A stretch of DNA of 64,000 nt. It comes from Capsaspora owczarzaki ATCC 30864. Its lineage: Eukaryota; Opisthokonta; Filasterea. This document shows positions 33,809 to 45,900 of the stretch, in pieces; position 1 is the first letter of the stretch; every line of letters begins with the position of its first letter. The translations under genes and the position numbers were made by a program. The notes beneath the pieces were generated by a model. It had not been told where the DNA came from. It did not search any database and saw nothing but the letters and a program-made list of their open reading frames with translations. The stretch is taken from NCBI RefSeq assembly GCF_000151315.2, contig NW_011887304.1, positions 252,510 to 316,509 on the forward strand, in the 5' to 3' direction.

Positions 33809-33994
33809 GCACGAGAATAAGCGAGGCATTGGCTCTGTGGCGTGCAGCTGTTTAAAAACTTGTCTTTGTTCACAATACAGCAAATCTACAACGGTTACCA
33901 ATTGCGTGCTTAGTTATTGATGATTTACATTGAATTCTAAATCTGGTTCATCAAGTTCACTCTTATTCTTTTCCCCCCTCCAAATCTCAGCAGA

Positions 33995-35111
33995 ATGGGT
34001 GCTCAGCTTTCCGCTCATCTCGAGATGGCCAACAAGACTGGCGTTTTCACGCTCCAAGACAAGGGGATATTAAAGGTTTGGCAGCATCATCATGATCCAA
34101 GTTACCATGTCGCGGATGATGATGATGACGATGATGATGCACTTTGAGTGATGACTGACCATCATCTCGTTCACTTTGGCTTTGGGCTTTTGCAGGTTCC
34201 ACCGGAAGTCGAGCGACTCCAAGCCAAGCTCCGCACTATCGATGTCTCTGGCAATCGCTTGACTGCACTGCCTGACTTTCTGGGCGGCTTCACAGTCCTG
34301 CGCCAAGTGACGCTCGACCGAAACCGCTTTGGTAAGAACAGCGACCTCATTCAAAGCCAACCTTCGACCCAAACTTTGCAACGAAGATCTTACTGAGGTC
34401 TTACTGAGGTCTTACTGAAGCGTGAATGTCGGAAAGAGCGGGAGGGGAGGGGCGTTCGATTGGACGAAACGACCGGTTCCGACGTTTTCTGAGCTGTTTT
34501 GAATGTGCGATTTTTGCTCTCGACAGCGGAATTTCCAATCTGCCTCACCAAGATGCCTCGGTTGGAGGTTTTATCGATTGAATCGTGTGGATTGAAGGTC
34601 TTGCCGGAAGCGATTGGAGACTGCCCGTCGCTCAAGCGGTTGGTGCTGGATGGCAACGCACTTGCCAGCCTACCAGCCACTATTGGAAAGCTGGTCAAGC
34701 TGGAAGCATTGAGTGTCGTTGGGAATCAGCTCACGGCGCTGCCTGACGAGATTGGCGATCTCACCATCAGCGAGCTGAACGTTTCGCGAAATCAGCTCGC
34801 GTCGCTGCCTGCTTCCCTCGCTCGCAACCAGTCGCTCAAAATCATCAAGGCGGACGAGAATTGTCTCGAGGATGGCAGCATTCCGCTTGTCGTCTTTGGC
34901 GATTCGTCAATATGTTCCGTCACGCTGGAAGGCAATCCGTTCAACTCGAAAAAGATTCGTGAAACGCCTGAATATGAGCGGGTGAGTGTTGTTGCTGGTG
35001 TTTGATCGTCTACATGTGCAACACCGCTCACTTTGGACGTTTGCTCTCCGTTCTGGCCCAAACACACAGTACATGAAGCGAGTGACACAAACGCAGATTA
35101 AAAAAATGTAG
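33995..35111 (+). CDS. LRRC57: Leucine-rich repeat protein LRRC57
   Basis: Four in-phase exons (33995-34075, 34196-34331, 34527-34981, 35070-35111) give 237 residues; the human protein has 239. The N-terminus MGAQLSAHLEMANKTGVFTL matches the family start, with Gly2 suitable for N-myristoylation. About seven LRRs of the SHOC2-like type follow (LRTIDVSGNRLTALP; LKRLVLDGNALASLPATIG; ISELNVSRNQLASLPASL). The C-terminal cap is also typical: LKIIKADENCLEDGSIP, VTLEGNPFNSKKIRETPEYE and YMKRVTQTQIKKM. Function of LRRC57 is poorly known; membrane attachment through the lipid is likely. Convergent with MIOX, 189 bases between stops. Confidence 0.93.
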
Positions 35112-35300
35112 CAAGTCACTTTTTTTTTGCTTGACTTGTTTTGAAAACAAAGAATTTCAATCAAAATCTCGAGCAGCACAAAACACACGAAATCAATAAT
35201 CTTTACACACACAGAGCAAATGGGAATAAAACCAGGAATGAGAAAAACTCACACACACGAAAACAGAGGATAGAATTGCTGTTCTTGCTGTTGCTGCTTT

Positions 35301-36164
35301 TTAGAACCGCAGCTTGCCAGGGCAGTACTTGTCAATCAACGACTGGTAATACGGGGTGAGAGCCACTGGGTCGGGAAGCTCGTCAGACTTGGAATAGAGA
35401 TCAAAGCGGTTGAAATCGTTGACCCACTTGAGCGTTTCCTCGTCTTGCTCGTTGCAAAGGTTGCGGTAGGCGCCAGAGGTGTGCCACGGGTAGAAGGAGT
35501 GGTAGCGGATCATGCGCAGGCCCTTCTCGGGGATGGTGCTCTTGTTCATCTTGAGCACATTGTAGAGGTACTCGTCGTGGCCCCAGGACAGCAGGACGTT
35601 GTCCAGGCCGCAGTTGGCAGTGTAGATGCCGTTGGGCGTGTTGTACTTGGGGTTGTGCGTGTCGGGGTTTTTGACAAAGTACTCAGAGTAGACGCACTTT
35701 TCCGAAGGAGCGGCGCCGACGACGCAAGTGTCGCCCACGGTGGCCCACTGCGGCTCGCCCCACAGCGCCAGCACCTTGCCCAGATCGTGGATGAGGCCGA
35801 CGAGGTGGAACCAGTCCTCGTTCGGGTACTCCTTGCGAATGCGCTCGGCGGTCTGGAAGGCGTGGAACGAGTTTGGCACGGCCGTGTCCGGATCTGAGTC
35901 GTCGACCAGGTCGTCCAGCAGGTGCAGGGCCTCCATGATTGTGAACTCGCCCTTGTTGAGCGCGAGCCACTTTTCGCGGCGACCCTGCACAAACTCGACC
36001 GTCTGGTGCGTGCGCATCAGCTCGTACGTGCGGCGCACCGTCTCGGCGCGCTTTGTGTCGGCATAGTTTCGGAACTCCTCCTGCTTCTTGTTGGCGTCAA
36101 TGTAGGACAGGTCGAACTTGGCGGCGAGTTCGGGGTCGATCTGTGAGAGTCCAAGAGTCAGCAT
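35301..36164 (-). CDS. MIOX: Inositol oxygenase (MIOX)
   Basis: A single exon of 287 residues (human 285) encodes myo-inositol oxygenase, the di-iron enzyme that cleaves myo-inositol with O2 to D-glucuronate. The sequence shows THQTVEFVQGRREKW, DDLVDDSDPDTAVPNSFHAF, DWFHLVGLIHDLGKVLALWG (HD-type iron ligands), GEPQWATVGDTC, LSWGHDEYLYNVL, YHSFYPWHTSGAY and YYQSLIDKYCPGKLRF. The start is taken at the ATG at 36162-36164 (MLTLGLSQIDPELAAKF); the frame is open four more codons but has no earlier ATG. A spliced upstream exon cannot be excluded, because TCTCACAG precedes the ATC codon nine codons in. Confidence 0.96.
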   Translation of the reverse strand: MLTLGLSQIDPELAAKFDLSYIDANKKQEEFRNYADTKRAETVRRTYELMRTHQTVEFVQGRREKWLALNKGEFTIMEALHLLDDLVDDSDPDTAVPNSFHAFQTAERIRKEYPNEDWFHLVGLIHDLGKVLALWGEPQWATVGDTCVVGAAPSEKCVYSEYFVKNPDTHNPKYNTPNGIYTANCGLDNVLLSWGHDEYLYNVLKMNKSTIPEKGLRMIRYHSFYPWHTSGAYRNLCNEQDEETLKWVNDFNRFDLYSKSDELPDPVALTPYYQSLIDKYCPGKLRF

Positions 36165-37233
36165 GTAATTTTTCAACCCGATTGTTGTCTGAGCAATTCA
36201 GCGCCTCCATCCACAAAGTCGTCGGAATGGGCGACTCGTGTCGGTGTTTCAGTTTCAAAGGGAATCCCACCCATACACAATGTTTATTGCCTTGTCTGAG
36301 CAGGTGGATCTTTGCTCAGAGATCCACCAGCCACCAAATTTGGACTTGCCATTCCACCCGGCTTCCCTCTCTCTCGTATTCGACGTCACTTCGCAGTGTC
36401 TTGAAACCTCACCATCCACCATAGAAATCCCAGCCTTTTTGAGGATGATGATGATGATGATGATGGAGTGGGGGTTCAAACAAGTTTGACTGAGCCAATG
36501 CATTGGACCTGTTTATTGTTATTGTTAGCTCGTTCAGCGTGATTTTCGCGCTACGTCCTTTCCTTTTCTCTCTCTTTCTCTCTCCGCTTCTCTCTCGCCA
36601 TTTCCTACATCTACCTCCCTGTCTGCCATGTTACGCTGATACTCTACTCCTCCCCCCCCCCATCTCTCTTCTCTCTCTACTCGACCTCAGTCCCAGCGAA
36701 CCGCACCCGCGTTTTCGAATAAATTAAAAAGCCGGTTTATTCCGACTTTGCCGTTCCCTTTCCCCCCTCCTTACTCTGACTCTGACTCTGACTCTTCCCT
36801 CCCTCAGAGTAGTAGAAACAGAGATACAGATAGATGGGGGAACTGCGTTGCAGTCGCTGCAGAAGCCCCAACGGAACGAGAGAATCAAACAAGGTTCTTT
36901 GGTGTTTTCCATTGATTCTTCTATTGAATGGGTTGTTTCTAATGTTGTTTGCTTACAGTCGTCGTGTCGGACGAGTTTTCGCGGCTTTCGACTTTCATGA
37001 TTTGAAAACAAGTGAGAAATAAAAAATCAGAATGGAAGACTGAAAACGGAAAAGGAAAAATAGAATTGGAATCGGAAGAGGATGAAAAACAAAAAGAAAC
37101 ACTAAAACTCAATGGAACTGCTCTGAACAACGGATCGAGGGTGATCTCAACCTTGTAAAAGATGTGGTGTTGCGAGATAGACGTGGTGTTGCGAGTTGAA
37201 ATACGAGCGAGTGTTTTGTATTTGAGCGGGCTT
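36165..37233. other. Intergenic region, no supported gene
   Basis: This region between the MIOX start and the gamma-glutamyl hydrolase stop holds a GAT trinucleotide run near 36444-36462, long CT-rich tracts (36560-36690) and CTCTGACT repeats near 36776-36797. It should include the MIOX promoter and the hydrolase 3' UTR. Short open frames here have no domain features. Confidence 0.6.
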
Positions 37234-38827
37234 TCACCAAACATAGGTCTCCTCGAAGGACGCATCGGCAGTTTCGCCCGAGTCGTACAGATGCCTGGCA
37301 GAGGCATAGATGAGCGCACTGCTCTCTGCAGCGGCATTGGCAAAGCGGTTGCTGTTCTGGCGAGCTGCAAGACCCCCAAAGAAACATCCAAAACAATGCC
37401 AAAGATTGAGTGAGCAAAGCCACCATCGGAAACCAGCACCAACCCCATTCACCACTGACTACATACCTTCGCCGACGAGGAAGTTGGCCATGTACTGCAT
37501 CGTGTAGATGGCGTCTGCCGAGTGATCAATCACTTCGTTGACCCACTCGAACTGGTTCTTTTCAGGGTGCCACTGGGTTGCGTAGACGGGATACTTTTTG
37601 CCTGGTGGAACAGAGTGGTGAAATTCAGTAGATGCGCACGAGGATGAAGCAAAAAGTGAAAGGAACAAATACAAGCAAAAAAAGCAAAAAAAAGCACCAA
37701 CCTTCAATGGATGAAACAAAATGAACACCCTGGCGATCGTAGTTGGTTGACAGCACGTTAAAGAACGACGTGAGAGCAGCGGTAGCATTGAAGGTCTGAA
37801 CAAACAAAAAGAAAGATTGATGGTTAAATTTTCGAAGCTCGCCCACTCGCCCATGACCCCGCACCCCGCATCCACAGTGTTTTGTTCCAAATAAAATGCC
37901 TCTTACAGAGACATAGACGCTCAGCATGTGGTTGTTCATGGTAATGTTCTTGGTGGCAAGGTTTTGAATGATGATTGGCTGAGCGCGACCAAACATGCGC
38001 GAATAAGCAAACTCTGGACGGAGCATGTTCCACACACACACACAGATACGTTGGATTGTGAGTAAGCAAGTGTGAGTCACAAGCATGCCATGTCCACTTG
38101 CTCATCAAAACACAAAACACAAAACACAGAGGCGTTTGTACCGGGAGTAAAATCCAACGCAACAGTGTAATTCTCGGCGTCGACCGATCCCAGCACATTG
38201 GCGTTGGACACGAGGTTGTTGATGAGCTCAAAGCCCATGCAAGTGCCCCAGAGCGGCATGTAGATTCCGGCATCGTTGAGCTGCAGAATGGTATTGTAAA
38301 TGACCAGCGCGGTCGAGTAGAACTGCGTCCCGACCGAAATGTCTGCGCCGCCGCCCGTGAACAGCACGCCATTGAGCGACGCGACCAGCGTGCGCACGTT
38401 GTCCGCAGTCTCGTTGTAGAAGATCGGGGCGACGCGCGCGCCGGCAGCCTCGACGTACTTGACGTAGCTCGCTGCAATGTACTGCTCGCCAGTGTTCGGC
38501 CCGGGCTGCGCCAGAATGCCTAGGGGATGCAATGACAAGGGTTTGTAGTGGTGAGAGTGTGGAGCTTTATCCAATGAGCGACGTGGGGGGGGGACAAGCT
38601 GGAGCGGAGGGTTTTTCAAGTACTGATGGCGCAAAGATTGCTCCGCATGGAGGGTCCACGTAGTAGGACTTGGCTGTTTGGCCATCCATTGGCTTGACAA
38701 TAAGCGAAGCCCCCCATTCGAACTCACCGATGATGGGGCGCGTGGTCGTGGCTGCGTCGACCGACGATGCCGCAATGCACAGGATAGCGGCAATGCCGAC
38801 CCACAGCAATCCGCCTCCGAGCTGCAT
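37234..38827 (-). CDS. GGH: Gamma-glutamyl hydrolase (secreted/lysosomal)
   Basis: Six exons (38728-38827, 38142-38519, 37907-38013, 37702-37795, 37467-37601, 37234-37364) give 314 residues. A signal peptide ([19 protein letters not shown]) is followed by [34 protein letters not shown], the loop TGGGAD, and the nucleophile elbow [15 protein letters not shown] with the catalytic Cys. [13 protein letters not shown] supplies the catalytic His. This is the class I glutamine amidotransferase fold of GGH, which removes glutamates from folate polyglutamates in lysosomes or outside the cell. NETA, NATA and NYTV are possible N-glycosylation sites. One donor (37700-37701, GTTGGT) is weaker than the rest. 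Divergent from the phosphatase gene across 1.37 kb. Confidence 0.94.
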
Positions 38828-40197
38828 TTGCTTGTTAGGTTTGGTTAAAATGAGAAGCCTATGAAATAAAAGTGAGCTTGATTAGAGTCATGATGCTTTG
38901 GTGTCGCTGATCTGATTGATTCTCTGAGCAGATTCTCAAATCAACGAATTTAAACAAAATCAAAAAAAAAAAAAAAAATCCAGTCTTTTTTTTTTTTTTT
39001 TTTGTTTGTTTGTGTTAGTTGAGGTACAGTTTTTACTAATCGCGATCCTAAGAACTCGCGTTTTCATCCGTTTTTGTTCCATACTCTTCCATTCACCGAG
39101 TCAGTTTGCGCCATCACTCCGGTGAATTTTTATTATCATTATTATTATTATTATTATTTTTTTTCCCGTCTTTTTCCTTCTTTTTCCCCTTCGCTCTCTC
39201 TTTCCATTGCGTTTGTAACAAAGCAACATTCGCTCTCGTCTTCTGCTTGTCCTTGTCTTGTTGCTGTGGACGAACACTCTTCCAACCCTTCTTCTTTTCA
39301 ACAACAAAACCAAAAAGGCAAAGCACAATACAAATCGAGTTTTTTTTTTTTTTTTTTTGTGCCTTTTTTTTTTTTTTTTTGTTGTATTGATTTTCCATTG
39401 CCTTTCCGTCTCTCCCTCTTTCTCTCTCTCGCTGTCTCTGGGTTGACGTTTGGGGGGGGGGAGCTCGCTTTTGACTTTAATCCTTGCATCGCGTGTCTCC
39501 GCTCATTGTCGCCACTTCACCTCTCTGTCGTCGCGCTCTGTCTCTTCCCATCGCCAAGGTGCTTGCTTTTTTTTTTTTTTTTATTTGTTATGATGATTTT
39601 TTTCTCCTTTTCTCTCTTCTTCTTCTCTCTCTCTTCGCTGTGCGCTCCTTCGTATCTCTCATCGTATCATCGTCGTACACACACACTGCAGCAGTCGCAC
39701 TCGCCCGCTTCGGTCGCTCTCTCGCTCGCTCGCCGTCTTTTTGTATTCATTCTGAAGGCCCAATTTTTTTCTTTTTTTTTTCTTTTCCTTTTTTTTTCTG
39801 TTACTTTTTTTTTCTTCTTTTTTCAATCTTTGCCTGAGTTTTTTGAATTCAGAGTTTGAGCAACGACGACAACTCAATGCTGAGTGCAATGAAAATGATG
39901 AGCACGATTGAAGCGAGATTGAACGATGGCGTGATCAACAACGCTGAGATTGAGAAAGCAAGAGAAAGAGATGAAAAAGACGGGGACAGAGTCGCTCAGA
40001 AAGCATGTCTTCACTTTATCATCGACCTTTCCCTACACATACTTTAGAAAAGCACCGAGACTGAGAGAGAGAGGAGGACGACATCACGAGAAGAATACAT
40101 CTCTCAAAGTCGCTCAAAAAGTCCCACTGACCCTTTCCAACTGACCCTTTCCTTTCACTTGCGTAACTTCTATCAGACTTGACAACACAAAATCCGA
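38828..40197. other. Intergenic region between GGH and the phosphatase
   Basis: This 1.37 kb divergent promoter region is dominated by long T runs (about 38982-39003, 39339-39358, 39367-39380) and CT tracts. A 261-codon plus-strand open frame (39074-39859) is a product of these T runs (Phe/Ser/Leu only) and is not accepted as a gene. The last 150 bases are probably the 5' UTR of the phosphatase gene. Confidence 0.6.
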
Positions 40198-40713
40198 ATG
40201 GCGACGCGCAAGTGGTTCCACCCGCATCTGACGGGCCTCGAGGCCGAAAAGACACTCAAGGAGAAGGGTTTTGACGGATCCTTCCTCGTGCGCCCATCCA
40301 AGTCCAACCCGGGAGACTTTACGCTGTCTGTGCGCCGTGGCACCGAAATCACCCACGTCAAGATCCAGAACAGCGGCGACTTTTACGATCTGTACGGCGG
40401 CGAAAAGTTTGCCACCCTCTCCGAACTGGTCGAGTACTACATGGAAAACCAGGGCCAACTGCGCGAGAAGAACGGCTCCATCATCAACCTGAGATACCCG
40501 CTTCTCTCCGAGGATCCCACCAACGAGCGATGGTTCCATGGCAACATTAGCGGCAAGGATGCCGAGACGCTTCTTCAGAGCGGTGCCGACGGTTCCTTCC
40601 TCGTGCGCACCAGCCAAAGCAAGCCCGGCGATTACTGCTTTTCCGTCCGGTAGGTTTTCAGAGTTTAAAAGTGCTATTGTCCTTTTTGCTCTGCGATTTC
40701 TGAAGCTTTTGTC

Positions 40714-40747
<34 letters not shown>

Positions 40748-42589
40748 CACTTCGATGCTCAATTTCTTTCCTCCCCCACGCGCCCACCCTAGTGTCACGG
40801 ACAAGGTCACGCACGTCATGATTCACAACCGCAAGGGTCGCTATGATGTCGGCGGCGGCGAGTCGTTCTCGGACTTGACCAAGCTCGTTAACTATTACCG
40901 CGAAAACCCGATGGTGGAAACGACCGGCTCTATTGTCACGCTCAAGAACCCGCTGAACGCCACCAAGATCAACGTGTCGTCCATCAAGGGCCGTGTCACC
41001 GAGCTGGAGAAGGAGACGGATGAAATTTATGGCAAGGCTGGTTTCTGGGAGGAGTTTGAGCAGCTGCAGCAACTCGAGTCCAAGAACTTGTACAGCCGTG
41101 TCGAAGGTCAACGCCCCGAGAACAAGTCCAAGAACCGATACAAGAATATTCTTCCATGTGAGTTGGTTTTGGGGGATTTTTTGTGTGCTTTTTGGGTTCA
41201 AGGGCGACATCTCATTTTTCTCATTTTTTTTGTGTGTTTTCGCAGTCGATCACACTCGTGTCGTTTTGCAAGACGTCGATCACAGCGAAGTTGGCGCGGA
41301 TTACATCAACGCAAACTACATCTCGGTACAGAGCTAAACTCACTAGATAGGCGGTGCTCGATTTGAACAAACGACTCACTTTTTTTTTTTTAATCTGCTG
41401 CTGCTTTGCTTCTTTAGGGCGAATACCCCGATCTCGAGCGCGCATACATTGCCACCCAAGGCCCGCTGCCAAACACGATCGATGCGTTCTGGCTCATGAT
41501 TTACGAACAACACTGCCAGGTCGTCGTCAACACCACCAACGAGACAGAGCGTGGCCGCACCAAGTGCGAGCACTACTGGCCCGACAACGCCGATCCAAAG
41601 CAGTACGGCCACATTATCGTCTCATTCAAGGGCGAGGAGGTCTTCCCCATCTACGTCAAGCGTGAGTTTGAGATTGCACACTTTATGCACGGCGCGCCCT
41701 TCCGCGTGCAGCAGTTCCACTACACGTCGTGGCCAGATCACGGTGTCCCCAAGGACCCCGGCGCCGTCCTCAACTACCTGCGCGACGTCCGCCAGGCTCA
41801 GGCCTCCTTCCCGCGTGCCGGCCCCATCATTGTCCACTGCAGCGCTGGTATCGGTCGCACGGGCACGTTCATGATGGTTGATATTCTCATGAACAACATC
41901 CAAGCCAAGGGCATTGACTGCGAGGTTGACATTCAACGCGCCATTCAGCAAATTCGTGGCCAGCGCTCTGGTCTTGTCCAAACCGAGGTATGTTGTCGTG
42001 CTGTTGTGTGGCTTGGATTTTGTTTGCATTGTCGATTTGTTTGTTGCTTCCCCTCACTTTTCTCTGCTTATACTTCCCCGCTAACAGGCCCAGTACAAGT
42101 TCGTCTACCTCGCAATCGCTCACCACATTGATACCCTCCGCGCTCGCATTCTCGCCGAGCAGCAAGTCAAGGCTGTCGGCGCTCCCTCTGGCCAGGAGGC
42201 CTTGTATGGCAACATCCACGGCAGCCACTACGAAAACCTTGGCGCTCGCAAGCAGCCCACAGGCGCTGGTGCGCAAGCAACCAATGCGATGCTGCCTGTT
42301 GGCGGCTGGGGCGCGCTTGCCTCGAAATCCGGTGGCCCAGCGTAAGCGCGAATGAGTTTGCTGTGTTTGTTTTTGTTTTTTGTGTATTTCATGTTGCGTT
42401 TCGATCTCTGCACTGACCCCTTTTTTCTTCGAAAACCGAATGCTGTGTCATTGTTGTTTTAGTGCTCCGACGGCCGCAGCCGACAACGGAGAATACGCAA
42501 ATGCCGAAATGCTTATGCGACAGAACCAATGGAAACCGAATGCTCCCGCCGAACCCAACTATGAGAACATTCCCGGCCGCAAGCGTTAA
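40198..42589 (+). CDS. PTPN11/PTPN6-like: SH2-SH2 protein tyrosine phosphatase (SHP type)
   Basis: Six in-phase exons (40198-40649, 40793-41157, 41246-41325, 41418-41987, 42088-42341, 42463-42589) give 615 residues; SHP2 has 593. The N-SH2 starts at residue 5 ([35 protein letters not shown]). The C-SH2 follows from about 115 ([34 protein letters not shown]). The PTP domain spans roughly 230-520 with YINANYIS, the WPD loop [10 protein letters not shown], the signature [12 protein letters not shown] and the Q loop [11 protein letters not shown]. The tail holds LYGNI, HYENL, EYANA and NYENI, placed like the regulated tail tyrosines of SHP2. In animals SHP proteins are autoinhibited by N-SH2 and opened by binding paired phosphotyrosines on receptors. 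A 29-base T run lies in intron 1. Confidence 0.96.
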
Positions 42590-42986
42590 CTCTTTGTCTG
42601 TGTGCTTGTGTGTGTTTTTTTCTGTGTGTTTGCGTTCGCTTTGTTGGTGCATGGTGATTTTCGTGTGTCTGGTTGGTTTTACACGATATATGAACAAGTC
42701 TTGCTTCGTTTTACAACAAGAGTCGAACCCAGTAGATGACAGTCAGGGTTGGAGCGATGAGAATGAGAACAAAGCGAAAAACTCATTCAATGCTGAAATT
42801 GCCGAGTTAACGTTTTCCAACCGAAACAAAAGGCCATTCTGGATAGAATATTGTCACAGAGGTATAAATCGATGCGCAGGTTGCTTCATTTCTCAGACTG
42901 TCTGAGTCAGTCACTTTTCCATTGCTTTTTCCATTGTTTCTCGTTCGTTGACCTCATCGCAGTCTCTTGCCCCCCCCCCCGCATCG
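42590..42986. other. Intergenic region, phosphatase 3' UTR and Sec8 upstream
   Basis: These 397 bases lie between two plus-strand genes. They begin with GT-rich sequence and end with a C run just before the Sec8 ATG. No gene or clear element is seen. Confidence 0.55.
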
Positions 42987-45900
42987 ATGGCGTCCAAAAA
43001 GTCGAATGCGCGATGGAACGCTGCTGCCAGTAGCTCGACGACTCCCAGCAGTCCTGGCACTGGTCTCAGCACTGGCAGCACTGGCATTAGCAGCAGCAGC
43101 AGTAACAAGAGCAGCAGCAGCACAAGCAAGTCCGCCGCGGCCGTCGCTGCCGTCGCCGCTGCTACCTCAGGCGTCACTGGCGGCGGCTTCTCACAGCACG
43201 AGTTTGTTGCGAACGTCTATGGCGAGGACTGGGCGCGCATGATGAACTCGACCAACTACGATCCGGTACTGATCTGCATTGCACACTCTCGAACTGTGAT
43301 CATGACGTTTTTGCATGGTTTGAGACGACTTGACACTAACCTTGTCTGTGCTTGTGTGAATGCTGTGCGTGAATCTTGGCGCAGTTTGAGCCGCTCGGAC
43401 ACGTCGTTCGCATCTTACGTCTCAGGTCTGAATTCTACAACAAGCGCTGAGATGTCGCAAAAATATGATCAAAGGCTGACTTGCTGGATGTGAATTTGAA
43501 TGTGTTTGAACAGCTCGGACGAGCACGAGCGAAGCAAGAAACGCGAGGCGTTGGTCAATGAGTGCAATCGGCTCGAAGCCAAGATGGACGAGATTATCAG
43601 CGGTGAGTGCGGCAGTGTTGTCAGAGCAACATCGTGATTCGATGAGCATGCCACTATCGTCAAATGCAAAGTGGATGATGGCCGTGTGGAAGCAAAGGCT
43701 CACGTTTGCAACGGCTTGGTTCTGATGTTTTTTTTTTTTGTTGTTCGAACAGTCCACTACAATGACCTCAATGAATCGATGCGCATCTTCCAAAACGTGG
43801 TCGGTCGCATCACGGGTAAGATTATCTTGACTCCTGCAAGGAGTGAGAGTGACCGAAAAAAGAATCTCATCATCGAAATCCGATTTTGTTTTTCGCTCGC
43901 CAGACTCAAAGCAGAGGATTGTCAAGCTCCGAGCAGGCATTGCTCGATGCAAGCAGTTGCTGCAGTTCAAACGTGACAAGCTGCACCAGCTCTGGATTGA
44001 GCACATCGAGTACAAGGAGATGATTCGCCTGTTGGACAAAGTGTAAGGCATTTTCGGTGTTTTTCACTTTTGTTCCAACCACTTGCTCCATCGCTCACTC
44101 GAATATGTGAATCTCCTGTTTTGGCTGGGCGTGTGTGTGTACCTTCGCAGCGAGACGGTTCGTCGTGTGCCAGACCAGATCGACGTGCTGATCGGAAGCA
44201 ACCACTATTTGCGCGCCACTCGATTGGTGGTTGAAACAATCAACACGCTCGAAATTGACCTGTCGGGCGTCAGTGCTCTGGGAGATTTGCAACAAGAGCT
44301 CCGAGAGAAGAAGAAGGTTGGTTGCTACCAAAAACATGCGTTCTTCTACTTTTGATTGAAAAACCAGAAACACTAAACCCCAACCCGGCGCTACAGATGT
44401 TGTTTGATGTCATTCTTGAGGAGCTGCACAAGCAAGTGTATCAACGGAATGTCCCATTCGAGACCAGCGCGGCTGCTGCAAAACGCCGCGCAGAGCAAGC
44501 TGCTGCCGCCGCCGACGTTCTATCTCCGGCCAAGACAACGCAACCCGAACCGCAAAGCGACGACGAGGATGGTACGGTGCTATACATCTGAGAAATTATG
44601 ATTTTGAAGAAATCGCATGACATTGACCTGTGTTCTGTTTGACTCGCCAGAATTTGTTGTCGTTTCCGCCGTCGAGCCATTCGATCCCAAGCATCGCCCA
44701 ATGCGAGATCATGCTGTATGCGTTGCGTTTTCTTTGTTTCTTTGTCGTGGACGAAACGTTTGATTTTGTTTGAGCTCATGAGTGCACGTTTTCCCTTCGG
44801 TGACAGATCGATGATGACATGACCCCGAACCCCGAGCGTGATCCTGCCCACTACGTCTTCATGCTGCTAGAGTCACTTGCGCTGTTGCAGCAGCTTCCTG
44901 CGACAGTCAAGGTATGCATGCAGGCCTTGTATAGCTTGAGCATTGTGAGAAGCAGCACTGATTTGCTATTTTATTATTGTACTGCAGGCATTGGAGCAAC
45001 GACTGTCGTCAGAGTTGTCTCGCTTGGTTCAAGATGCCGTGGTCTTTGTTGAGAACACGTACGATTCTTCTTGTTGCGGCTCACGTGTTTGACTCTCTAC
45101 ATTTGACTCCTAACCCTCCGGTTTTGCGGTTTTTCGCTGTAGATTTGTGATCAACAACCTCAACTCATCGTCTACAGCGGCGGACATTGCGTCATCAAAC
45201 GTCCACCAGCCCATGCTGTTGGTGGAGCTGCTCAACGTGGTTTTTGCGCGTCTGTGCGAGGTCTTGAAATGTCACGTCTTTGTGCTGCAAGTTCTTCGCT
45301 ACAAAATTCGTCAGCACGAAACTTCCGTCAAGGTAGCGTCCGAATTAGAGCTTGGTGTGTCTGCTTTATTGGTGAAATTTCGTGCACTTACGATTGGTTT
45401 TTCTCGTTTTGCGGCAGAGCACGCGAGGTCCCGCAGCGGGCAAGCATTTCTCCCAAACACTTGAAGCCTACGCTTTCTTTTCACTCATTCTCCACGTTTT
45501 GTTTTGCAGAGAGTCAACTAGCCGCTGTGGCATTGTATTCTGAGAATGACATCTGGTCTGCCGTCCAGCACGAGGTTTGTTCGCGATTGTTCTCTCTTTA
45601 ATTTTCAGCCACATTGCTCACTCTCACTTTCTCAACTTTTGGTAGGTTCAACTGCTGCTGTGTGACTACTTGAATGTCCCGAAAGACACACATTCCGCCG
45701 CAAGCACCTTCTTGTCATCGATCAACACGCCCGAGGACATCAACGACGGTGACATTTTGCTCAATCCCAGCAGTTTGTTCCATCACAAGGCGGCTTCCAA
45801 AAAGAAGGTATGCCGATTGTTTTTTTGCTGCTATTTACCGCTGTGTGACCACACATTGCGCACTTTTCGCACGAGGCTGACTTCACTTTGAAACTGGTAC

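Noticed and set aside
39074-39859. 261-codon plus-strand open frame
   Set aside because: It is made almost wholly of Phe, Ser and Leu from T-rich and CT-rich sequence, with no domain; chance frame in a promoter region.
45418-45427. A 10-base microexon in Sec8
   Set aside because: It would keep frame but needs a GTCCCG donor; extending the previous exon to 45354 with a GTGTGT donor is simpler.
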